Positions 42,380 through 51,875 of a DNA stretch of 64,000 nucleotides are shown piece after piece (positions within the stretch are counted from its first letter, which is position 1; every line of letters begins with the position of its first letter). This stretch comes from Entonaema liquescens (taxonomy: Eukaryota > Ascomycota > Sordariomycetes > Xylariales > Xylariaceae). Location: assembly GCA_902805475.1 (NCBI GenBank), contig CADCSX010000002.1, positions 558,001 through 622,000 of the forward strand, written 5' to 3'. Position numbers and translations under genes: made by a program. The notes below the pieces were generated by a model, which saw only the letters and a program-made list of their open reading frames with translations, was not told where the DNA came from and searched no databases.

Positions 42380-44304
42380 TTTACTCCATTACATTTATAT
42401 ATTTAATTTCTTACAATTAAAATATTATTAATATTATTTTTTAATAAGTTTTCAAGTAAAAACTATATTTTTATTAAAAAAAATTTAACTTATTTTTATT
42501 TATTCTTAATTTTCATTACACACTTATATTATATATTATTATATTTTATTAAAATTTTACTACTTTAATAAATTAAATAAAATATTTATTTATATAAAAT
42601 TACTTTTATTATTTTTATATAACTTATTTTTATTATATTTTTATATTTTATTTAATAATTATTTTATTATTTTTATTAAATAATTTTTTTTATTACTCTT
42701 TAATATATTATCTTTTATTAAATTATAAATAACTTTATTTTTATTTCATTTTTTATATAAAATATAATAATTACTTTATTAATAATATATAATAATAACA
42801 TTTTTAATAAATATAAATTTATTTAACATATATTATAAAATTATTATTTTTTTTTTTTTAATATTTTCTTTTTAATTTTATTTTTTTTTTTACTTAAATT
42901 TATTTTTATTTAAACTTTATATTTTTAATTTTTTATTTATTATTATATTTTATTATTAATTTTCTTATTATAATAATAATAATAAATTTAATAATAAATT
43001 TATTACGTTTTAAAATTATATATTTTTTAAATATTTTAATTATTATTATTATTTTTATTTTTATATATTTTATTTTTATTTAATTTATTTTTAATACAAT
43101 TATAATTTAAATTTTTTTTTTCGTTTTAATTATTTAATAATTTTTTTTAATGAATATATTTATTATTATTATATTAAAATTATTACAAAGTATATTTTAA
43201 TACGTTTTTCTTATACCATTTATAAATTTATTTACGTTAACCATTTTTTTAAAAAATAAATAAAATAGTTAAAAATTTCGAGACTTTAATACGTTTTATA
43301 ATTTTTTTTTTAACTTTTTTTAATAATATTTAAAATTAAATATTTCCCGATTTTCGTTTTAAAACAGTACTTTTTTATTATTAAATTTTAAATATAATTT
43401 AATTATATTTTATAATTATTATAAAATAATTTATTTACAAATTTATTATAATTATAAAATAATATAATTTTAAAATTATTAATTATTTAAATTATAATTA
43501 ATATTACATTTAATTATAATATTAATATAATACAATTTTTAATTTATACTTTTATTCTAATTACAATAAAATTAATTTTTATTATTTTTAATTTATTTCT
43601 TTTTTTTTATTATTATTATTAATTTTTTATTTTAATTTTTATTTAAAAATTATAAATTTATTTAATAAATTATTATAAAATATATATTTTATTATAAAAC
43701 TTTTATTATATTTATTAAAGAATTTAACAAAAAATATATTTATATTATTATAATTTAATATTTTTTTTTAAAAATTTTTTTTATTTATTTTAAACTTTTT
43801 AATTTTTATAATTTTAAAAAAAAAATTAAATAATATATTTTTTTAATAAATTAAATAAAAAATTTAATATTTATTTATTTATTTATTCTTATTCCGTTGT
43901 ACTTATATGGTTACATTATTTCGTAATAAGGTATTGCCGGTGCTTTTATTAGGTAATTATATTCGGCTAGGAACCGTGTTTATGTTGGAGAAAACCTGTC
44001 CGCTTCTTTTATTCCTACGCTGCGTTTGCAATCCGTGGTTTTGCATTTATTCTTGTCCGTATATAAGGTCGATATCATCGATCAATCTTGTAATTCTTTC
44101 CAATTATGGGTTACCCCTTCTCGGTTTAGGCTGCGAGGCTTGGGTGCTGCGTTGCGGGTCTTTGATTAAGTCGCTGTTAATTGAAAATTTTCTAGGATGA
44201 TACTTTTGCTGATAGCGCTACATGTTTTGTTAAGCATATTCCTGTATATGCTTTTTCGAGTCGTTGGCTTTTTTCGATTCGGTAGTACTTGGGGCGGTGG
44301 TGTT

Positions 44305-44330
44305 CCGGGATACGTTCTTGACCCTCCCGG
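44305..44330. other. Hairpin in the SINE-like body
   Basis: CCGGGA pairs with TCCCGG (8 bp if the flanking TT/AA are included). Two further perfect hairpins lie nearby: AAGCATAT/ATATGCTT (44,232-44,253) and AAAGCC/GGCTTT (44,361-44,376). Confidence 0.6.
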
Positions 44331-44593
44331 AATAGGGTCTTTTAACGTTCGTATAGGGAGAAAGCCTCTCGGCTTTTTACGTGGTGGGCGAGGCCACAAC
44401 CTGAGACGCGGACCGTGGCTGGAGCGATGACGTCCCGTTTGGTGACTTGAGGGTTCACTATTTCCTTAAATACCCAGGTTTCAGTATAACCTGTTGTCTG
44501 AATAGCTTCGTAACGTTGCGCCTAGACTTTTGCAGGGGGGAGGAACCTGCTCACTAGTGCGTCGGTTTTACGTAGCCGTTCCGACGGTGGTCC

Positions 44594-44620
44594 GGCTTTT
44601 CACCAGGAAATTGAAAAGCC
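44594..44620. other. 9-bp hairpin directly after the tRNA-like head
   Basis: GGCTTTTCA pairs perfectly with TGAAAAGCC around a 9-nt loop, two bases beyond the tRNA-like 3' end on the minus strand. It would form a stem-loop in a Pol III transcript. Confidence 0.65.
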
Positions 44621-44622
44621 TG

Positions 44623-44695
44623 TGGTGGTTGCGGGATTCGAACCCACCCCTTTCGAGAAAGAGTGCCAGGCGCTAGACCATTGCGCCAAACCACC
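44623..44695 (-). ncRNA. tRNA-like head with Pol III promoter boxes
   Basis: Minus strand, 73 nt. Acceptor GGTGGTT pairs fully with AACCACC plus a discriminator A. The D stem is GCGC/GCGC and the T stem GTGGG/CCCGC with loop TTCGAAT. The A box is TGGCGCAATGG and the B box GGTTCGAATCC. The anticodon arm does not fold: the canonical position gives CTT (Lys) but the stem is unpaired, and the only well-paired alternative puts C at position 33. It is therefore read as a tRNA-derived SINE head, not a working tRNA. Confidence 0.65.
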
Positions 44696-44696
44696 T

Positions 44697-44715
44697 CCAT
44701 TGCGCCAAACCACCC
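44697..44715 (-). repeat. Second, partial copy of the tRNA 5' half
   Basis: GGTGGTTTGGCGCAATGG is repeated immediately upstream of the head, followed outward by the A20 run (T20 on the minus strand). It looks like a short tandem duplication of the element's 5' end. Confidence 0.7.
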
Positions 44716-45262
44716 AAAAAAAAAAAAAAAAAAAATTTAATAAAAAAAATAAAAAAATTAAAATTAAAATTATTAAAAATATTAATAATAATAATAAAAA
44801 TAGTAATATTAAAAAATCCTTTAATAATTCCGGAATTAAAAAAAATAATAACTTTTTTAAAAATAACATTTTTTTTATTATTAATAAATTATTTAATAAT
44901 AATAATAATTTTTTTAAAATTAAATAATAAATTATATTTAATATAAAAAAACCGTAATTAATTTACCTTTACAACTTTATTATAATAATTTTATATATAT
45001 ATTTTTTTTATTTATATTTATTAAAATTTTATTAAAGTTTTTTTAAATTTAAATTTTTAAATTTTTTTTTTTATTAAATTAATTATTAACTTATATATTA
45101 ATAATATTTTTAATTTTAAAAACTATTATATAATTTAATTTACTTTTTTATTATTTTTTATAATTTTTTTATAATTATATTATAATTTAAATATTTTTAA
45201 CGTTAATTTATTACGTAATTTTTCTTTTTAAATCGTAAATTTTATATATTTTATTATTATAT

Positions 45263-45522
45263 AATATAATTATAAAAAAAATAAAAAAATAAATTAAATT
45301 ATATAATAATTTTTAAAATAAAAATTATTATTAATATATAAATTAATAATTTATTTAAGAAAAAAAAAATTTAAAAAATTTAAATTTAAAAAAATTTTAA
45401 TAAAATTTTAATAAATATAAATAAAAGAAAATATATATAAAATTATTATACTAAAATTATAAAACTAAATTAATTAAAATTTTCTTATATTAAATATAAT
45501 TTATTATTTAATTTTAAAAAAA
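45263..45522 (+). mobile_element. Internal LINE fragment, plus strand
   Basis: Matches 14,810-15,072 of the first LINE. It is the mirror image of the adjacent minus-strand copy (44,940-45,262), so the two form an inverted repeat centred near 45,262. Confidence 0.6.
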
Positions 45523-46125
45523 TATTATTATTATTATTATTTTATTATATTTTTATATTTAATTTATTACGGTTAAAATATTATCGATGCTTTTTTTTAA
45601 TAAATTTTTAAATAAAAATTATATTTTTATTAAAAAAAATTTAATTTATTTCCATTTATTTTTAATTTTCGTTACACGTTTATATTATACGTTATTATAT
45701 TTCATTAAAGTTTTATTATTTTAATAAATTAAATATTACGTTAAATTATATAAAATCATTTTTATTATTTTAATAAATTAAATATTACGTTAAATTATAT
45801 AAAATTATTTTTATTATTTTTATATAATTTATTTTTATTATATTTCCGTATTTTATTTAATAATTATTTTATTATTTTTATCGGATAATTTTTATTATTA
45901 TTTTTTAATACGTTATTTTTTATTAAATTATAAATAACTTTGTTTTTATTTTATTTTTTACGCGAAATATAATAATTACTTTATTAATAATATGTAATAA
46001 CGATATTTTCGATTAACACGGTTTCGTTTAACGTACGTTATAAAACCGTCGTTTTTTTTTTTTTTTAATGTTTTTTTTTAATTTCATCGTTTTTTTTTCT
46101 TAAATTTACTTTTATTTAATTTTAA
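45523..46125 (-). mobile_element. 5'-truncated LINE 3' end, minus strand
   Basis: The reverse complement matches about 16,290-16,822 of the first LINE and starts with the (ATT)n tail at 45,523-45,541. It contains a 49-bp tandem duplication (about 45,715-45,815). It retains noticeably more CpG than other copies (for example CGTTACACG, CGTACG). Confidence 0.65.
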
Positions 46126-46189
46126 TATTTAATAAAATAAAAAATATTATTTTTTAATAATAATAATTAATATATATTTATATTATATT

Positions 46190-47000
46190 AATAATTAATA
46201 TAAATAAAATTTTAATAATATAAAATAAATTTTATAATAATTTAAAAATATTTTATATTATATTAATTTATTATATTAAATTATATTTATAATATATTTT
46301 TATTAAAATAATTATTAAATTAATTAAATATTAAATTTATAATAAATATAATATTATTTAAATAAAAATAATTTATTTTTATAAAATTTATATTAATTAT
46401 AATTAAAATATAATATTTATAAATAAATATATTAAAAATTATTTTATAAATAATTAATAATATATAATACAAATTTGAAATTATATTTATAAATATTAAT
46501 AAAATGTTATATAATTATAAATTAATTTTAATATATTAATTTTTTAAAAAAAATTTAAATTTTTTTAATAAATTATTATATTTATAATAAAAAAATAAAT
46601 AAAATTTTATAATATTATTAAACGTAATTTAATATATATTTGTAAAATTAAAATTTAATATAAAATTTAATATATAATTATTAATTAAAATTTAATAAAT
46701 TTTTAATTTATTAAATTTAAAAAAAATCAATTTTAATTTTATTTTATAAAATTATTTTATAAATATTTAATATAAAAAATTTATATTAAAAATTTATAAA
46801 TAATAAATTAAAATTATATTTTAATTAATTAATATTATTTATTAAATTAAAAAATTTAAAATAAATTAAATTATTAAATAAAAATAAAAAAATATATTTA
46901 TAAATAATTATTTATAATTTTTTAAAAATTTAATAAAAAAATAAATTAAATAAAAATAAAAATAATTTTTAATATTTTATTATTTATATTATAAAATTTA
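46190..47000. repeat. Copy 2 of the dispersed AT-rich repeat
   Basis: Aligns with 26,885-27,780. Interrupted by the 146-bp element at 46,616-46,761. Class unknown. Confidence 0.6.
46616..46761 (+). mobile_element. RIP-saturated solo-LTR-like element, TSD AATAT
   Basis: 146 bp, aligns with the 2,295 copy by transitions only. Flanked by AATAT (46,611-46,615 and 46,762-46,766). The sister repeat at about 27,515 has a single AATAT and no insert, which confirms the boundaries. Confidence 0.8.
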
Positions 47001-47130
47001 AAATAATAATATTTTTTTTTATATAAATATAAATTATTTTATTTTATATTTTTAATATATAAATATTTAATTAAAAATATATATATTAATTTTATAAACG
47101 TTATTAATTTAAATTAAAATTCGAGTTTAT

Positions 47131-47275
47131 TATTAAGTTTTACTTAATATATATTTGTTAAAATAAAATTTAATATAAAGTTAATATGTAATTATTAATT
47201 AAGATCTAGCAGATTTTCGATCTGTTAAATCTTAAAAAAATCAACTTCTATTTCATCTTGCAAAACTGCCTTTCA
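47131..47275 (+). mobile_element. 146-bp element marking the edge of the RIP block
   Basis: The left half is RIP-mutated, while the right half still reads CTAGCAGAT and ATCTTGCAAAACTGCC. The flanks are TTTAT (47,126-47,130) and TTCAT (47,276-47,280), a 5-bp duplication whose left copy has taken a C-to-T change. Beyond it base composition is normal. It ends 45 bp from the stop codon of the P450 gene. Confidence 0.75.
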
Positions 47276-47319
47276 TTCATTGTGATAAATGAACTTTTAT
47301 TATTCCTTTAATCTTTAAC

Positions 47320-49088
47320 TTATATCACTTCAAGTAAGCAACGCTTTCCTTTTGGAGTCAAGAATAACTGTATCACTGGCTCCATGTCACCATCGCACAT
47401 GCTTTCTAATGATGACATGCTTACTTTAGGGAAAGCCAGAAAAAAGCGTGCTGTAGCTAACCGTAGCTCCATGCGGGCGAGATGTTGCCCAATGCACACT
47501 ATTCATCGCAGCAGTTAAACGTTAATAGTTAGCCGATTTTGTGTTCACGAATACTTGCACATATGGAAAAGAGTTGGTTTCGACGGAACTTCTACTTACC
47601 TCTTGCACCCCGTCCGAAGGGGACGAACGCGTCCCTCATGGCTACCGTAGGGGACGCCCACCGCTCAGGCCGGAATTCGTTAGGTGACGGGAAGATGTAA
47701 GGGTCGCGGTGCAAGCTGAAGGCCTGCGCGCTTACCTCAATACCAGCTGGCATGTAGTATCCCGCGAGATGAGCCCCATCCCTGGGTACCAGTCTAGGAA
47801 ACGGCGGAGGTGCGGCCGTATAGACGCGCAGCGTCTCGTCGATGACCTGGTTCAAGAACGGTAGTTCCCGTAGGTCGTGGGCGCCAAAGTTGGGCGGTAG
47901 CGTCCTCAGCTCCTCAACCAATTTGTCTCTGATGTTGTGCTTGCGGCTTAGTGTCCATGTAAGGTATGTCAGTGTGACAGATACAGTATCGCTACCAGCA
48001 GCGATGTAGTTAAGTGCCTCATCTCGGATCTCGTTATACGGCATTGTCCACTCCCCGTTGGCCTTGAACACCTTGGAGAAGAGAGTTTCTGGTGCCTCGG
48101 CGGTGCCACTAGCCACGAGTCTGCGGTATCGCTCAAGAGAGTCGCTCGCATACTGCGTCATCCGCTCACCGGCATCATGCGCGAGATTAAAGAAGGGTAA
48201 TGGGATGATGCTGCATAGTTTTACAAATAATGGGAACGTGCATCGAAGTGCACCGACGAGGCTGCCCCGTTCTAGCTCGTCTGTGTACTCGTTTTTCTGT
48301 TGTCAAGTTGTTAGCAGGGGATTAAGGTACTAAAGCCATCACATCGCTGTACGGGATGAGGAAGAGGAAAACTTGCGTGGCCGAGCTCTAGCATTCGAAA
48401 CGAGTCCCCAAATGAGAGCTCGCCGATAATGTCCGTTGCCATGAAGAGCCACCACTTGAACACGTCGGCTGCGCCTCGAGAAGCTGTCTCTTCACTCATT
48501 CTGGACAGAACAAGCGCAATACGGGCTTCGAGGACAGGAAGCACCGACTGCAATGAAGACTCAGCCATGGGGCCAGCCAAGAGTCTCCGGTGGCGGCGGT
48601 GGAACTCGACGTCAATTGTATTAAAGAGTCCCTGCTGACCGGATACAGCTAGTAGCCGGTAGAATGGCGACTTACGGAACAACTCTCTCGCGCCGTAGAT
48701 AGCTTTCGACGCCTCTACGTTGGTGACGTTGACGGTGCTGGGAGCAATACGCACCACAGGCCCTGGTGAAGGAGGAGAGAGTCAGCACCTTCGCTCTCTG
48801 GTGACAAGGAGGACTGACCATATTTGGCGTGCAAAGCGTGCACATATTGGCACCTCGAGCCAGCGAGGAAGTGGAAGTTGTACACGGCCTTAGTCCAGTT
48901 GGTGTACCACGGGCCGGGAATGTGACTTGTCGGCAGTGCCCGCCGGACACGGAAGATGATCTGTTCGCCATTCAGCAGCTGTCAGGGACATGGGAGGAAC
49001 CTGTCTGTTTTTGGTATCATCTCACCCAAAGTAGCCCCGAAAGAGATACAACGCCCAGGAAAAACGAAGCATGATCACGAAACACCAT
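47320..49088 (-). CDS. Cytochrome P450 monooxygenase (cluster P450-1)
   Basis: Proposed exons on the minus strand: 49,088-49,026; 48,978-48,819; 48,762-48,377; 48,296-47,600; 47,498-47,320, giving 494 residues. It starts with a hydrophobic ER anchor (residues ~8-21) and a proline-rich hinge (HIPGPW). The I-helix has AAGSDT, the K-helix ETLR, then FRPERW and the haem loop FGRGARVCIG, with Cys437 completed by the last splice. All catalytic landmarks are present. The third intron (48,376-48,297) uses a GC donor (GCAAGT...CAG). It should be a membrane-bound class II P450 oxidising the cluster product with a CPR partner. It shares a divergent 0.77-kb promoter with the glycosyltransferase. Its 3' end abuts the RIP block. 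The exact substrate cannot be read. Confidence 0.88.
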
Positions 49089-49862
49089 GTCGCCTACGCG
49101 GGACATTATAGCAAGATAGAGTATGAAGCGGATGCTGCCTCCAGCGTCGATAGGTGTAAGTACTACCCATCGATGATTTATATATGAGACACCGTCCTAA
49201 TGCACAATAACCTCGAGTTTAACTAAACGTTGCAACGTTATCCACGACCACCACATGCTGTATTAACTAATCAGGTACCAAAGCTGGCATGGTTATTAAA
49301 TCTTTTCTAATTTATTTCTATAAACTGTGTTGATCTATATTTCTATTACGTATTCTAATTTCAACCCCGGCGATGATTATTTAATATTTATTTTTGATAT
49401 ATGTTCCCATTTCCATGCGAGGTAATGCAACAACGGGACGTTCAGCTAGCCACCGCACAGCAGCGCATTTCGGCGTGCTACTCAACTAAAATGGCATCCC
49501 GATGCAAGTGATCTACTAAGCCACCAGGCACCTTGAAGTACTTACTTAACATAGCTTAGCTCAGCTCTATAAACCATGGAAGACAAGACCCATGGAGGAT
49601 ATACTCCGCAATGCATGGCAGACAACACGTCCCGCTAGACATTAGATCAACCGGCTTTCTCCAAGTATTGCATTGTATATAGTACTGCGAGGTACATGAG
49701 CTCGACGTCTTGCGTGTACAGTATCTTTGGCCAGAAGTCATGGCAAAGGGAGCCGTGGTGAGATGAACTCCCTGGATGAATTAAATCACTTCTTCTACTA
49801 TTCACTCATCGTCCCAGCCGTTGGTTTACTCATCTCCGGCTCCCATAATCTACTCGTTCAAA
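49089..49862. promoter_or_regulatory. Divergent promoter of P450-1 and the glycosyltransferase
   Basis: 774 bp between two head-to-head start codons. Half-sites such as CCGGCG (about 49,367) and TCGGCG (about 49,469) are present, but no clear palindromic operator was found. No protein frame is supported. Confidence 0.55.
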
Positions 49863-51612
49863 ATGTTCTCGATAGCGCAGAGAAAAGGACTCATCATCTC
49901 GGTTATTTTCGCTTCCATCGTCATCTTCTTCCAGGCTCCGTTCGGTCAGAGCCGGTCTTCTGCTCCATACGCCCTGGGCCGGAACAACACGGTCCTCTTC
50001 CTCGCAGGCGGTGCCAGCGGCCTGTCAAATATTCACGTTGCTGCTAGCTACGGGCTGCTGGAGCACACGCCCCATGTCGAGCTTCATTATGCGTCCTTTG
50101 ATGGCAGGCAAAAGGACGTTGTGCGCGTCTCATCTATGGCCTCTCGTAATTTCCCCACTGCACGTCCAATCTCCTGGCATGAGCTACCCGGCCCGGACTA
50201 CATCACCGCCGTGTATCGCCATATTGGGAACATATCTGGCATGATATTTCCCCCGGGGCTCAGAGGGGCCGAGCGCCAAGCCGCGGGGATGGGATTTCAT
50301 CTCGACCCATGGGAGAGGGGCGAATATCTGAGGTTGTATCGACATATTCGGCAGCTCATCACCCAGCTTGACCCAGCGGTCATCGTGCTCGACATGTCGC
50401 TGCGTCCGGCGCTTGACGCAACCCGTGATTTGAATCGCCGCTTTGTCATGCTGTCTCCAAATGCGGTGGCAGACACTATCGCTGCAGGCCAACCATGGGG
50501 CAAATCGTTGTGGAAATACCCGGCGTGCGTGTCAACCCCCCTGAATCCTAACACGCTTGAATATAGAGTGCCGCTTTATGGCAACCAGACCTGACAGGGG
50601 GGTGTTTGCTGACTTGACGCACGCTTGCTGCAGACAGGGATCCGGCCTTGCCTACCCTATCCCGTGGAGGTCGACTCCGTTGAATATCTATCTGCACGCG
50701 CGTTTCGCAGTGGCCTACCTTCTAAACAGCGGGGAAAGGTCGAGGCGAGCGTACTACCATTCCCAGGGGATTCAGAACCACGACCACTTCCTTACCATTC
50801 GGGATGTCCCCTGGATCACTATGACCATACCAGAAGCCGGGCTTCCTCTTGTCTTGCCCGGCGAGGTTGTGGAATGTGGTCCCATTGTCCTCGACGATGT
50901 TACGGCAGCAAACGTCGAGGGGGAAGGGAAGCGCCAGGAGTTACATCGTTGGCTCGAGAGGGCCCCAACGGTCCTCATCAACTTAGGAAGCCTCTTCAAG
51001 TACGATGAAGCAAGAGCCAAAATCATGGCACACATTATAAATCTGGTATTGTCCGAGTCATCCTCAAGTGGCGTCCAAGTTCTTTGGAAGTTTGCTAAAC
51101 TGGGGGACTACAACGATGAGTTTCTGAGGCCGCTGCAGCGGTTTATAGACAATGGCCGCTTTCGCCTTAGTCACTGGCTCGACATTGAACCACCTGCTCT
51201 TCTGCGGTCGGGGCACATAGTTCTCTCCGTGCACCATGGAGGAGCCAACTCCTTCCACGAAGCTATTTAGTTAGTTTCCCCTGCTCTATATGTCAATTCC
51301 AGCTGCCTCTTATTGAGGAAGTTTTCATTCTACTTTACTGACGTTTGGAATAGTACTGGCATCCCGCAAGTCATCCTACCTCTTTGGTATGATCTGTATA
51401 ACTACGCACGGTTGGTAGAGTTTCTAGGCGTCGGTATTTGGCCCGGCAAAGACACCGCGCCGGCCTGGGACGCGGTCACACTGAGCCGGGGAATACTGAG
51501 CGGGTTAGATGACCCATACCTAAGCCGCAATGCAAAGCGAATTGCAGACGCATCGCGTAAGTATGGTGGCCGCGCTGCAGCGGCTGCCACTATCTCAGGC
51601 ATGGCTGCGTAA
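49863..51612 (+). CDS. UDP-glycosyltransferase (GT1-like)
   Basis: Exons 49,863-50,524; 50,634-51,269; 51,354-51,612, giving 518 residues. The start is the ATG of MFSIAQRKG, with A at -3, and it leads into a single hydrophobic segment (residues ~8-22), so the enzyme is probably membrane-anchored or secretory. The first splice rebuilds WKYPAQGSGLAYPIPW and the second rebuilds FHEAIYTGIPQ. The C-terminal donor-binding signature HHGGANSFHEA ... PQVILPLWYDLYNYA matches the GT1 pattern, although Asp-Leu replaces the more usual Asp-Gln. It presumably transfers a sugar from a UDP-sugar to a hydroxyl of the pathway product, either as final decoration or as self-protection. It lies head-to-head with P450-1 and tail-to-tail (263 bp) with the GMC gene. 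The acceptor is unknown. Confidence 0.85.
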
Positions 51613-51875
51613 GGGCACGGCTAGGTAACTACTTGGCTTTTAGTACACTCATGATGAGTGGCATTCGTCATCATTAGAAATATAACAACGTTATTAAACA
51701 AAACATGAGTCGGAAAAATGTATGTACAATAATTTTCGTTTCATAAGAATAAGTTCTATACTTCGCATAGACAGTGAGAAAATACATGATTAAGATGTTG
51801 ATGAAGCTATGAATTCTAAATACCTAAGTAGAGATAGAGTTCAAATTAGAAGGGTATAGGAGCATGTAACTACTA

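Larger units (their letters stand above)
43869..44729 (-). mobile_element. Long tRNA-headed SINE-like element, RIP-free
   Basis: Normal base composition in AT-saturated DNA. Read on the minus strand it has: a tRNA-like head (44,623-44,695) with Pol III A and B boxes; a body of about 600 bp with several perfect hairpins; and a 3' part of about 100 bp ending in (AATAAATA)n that is shared with the LINE (16,690-16,822). It is flanked by AAAAAATTTAAT (43,857-43,868 and 44,730-44,741), the kind of 12-bp duplication left by target-primed reverse transcription. An A20 run (44,716-44,735) makes the right edge uncertain by a few bases. No convincing protein frame crosses it. A RIP-destroyed sister is at 23,365-24,196. 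It is unusually long for a SINE; a composite origin is possible. Confidence 0.8.
42350..45262 (-). mobile_element. 5'-truncated LINE copy, minus strand, carrying the SINE-like element
   Basis: The reverse complement matches the first LINE from about 14,720 to its end at 16,822. The copy is interrupted at the equivalent of about 15,285 by the GC-rich element 43,869-44,729; the LINE sequence resumes on the other side with a duplicated AAAAAATTTAAT. Heavily RIP-mutated. Confidence 0.7.

Noticed and set aside
44623..44695. A functional tRNA gene
   Set aside because: Acceptor, D and T arms are good, but the anticodon stem does not pair in the canonical position and the unit is joined to a retroposon body.
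43907..44927. Several 77-101 codon frames on both strands over the GC-rich island
   Set aside because: They overlap each other and the tRNA-like head, end in simple repeats, and the same DNA is a retroposon with a clear non-coding layout.
49556..49741. Short frame in the P450-1/GT promoter
   Set aside because: No features, and it overlaps the shared promoter.
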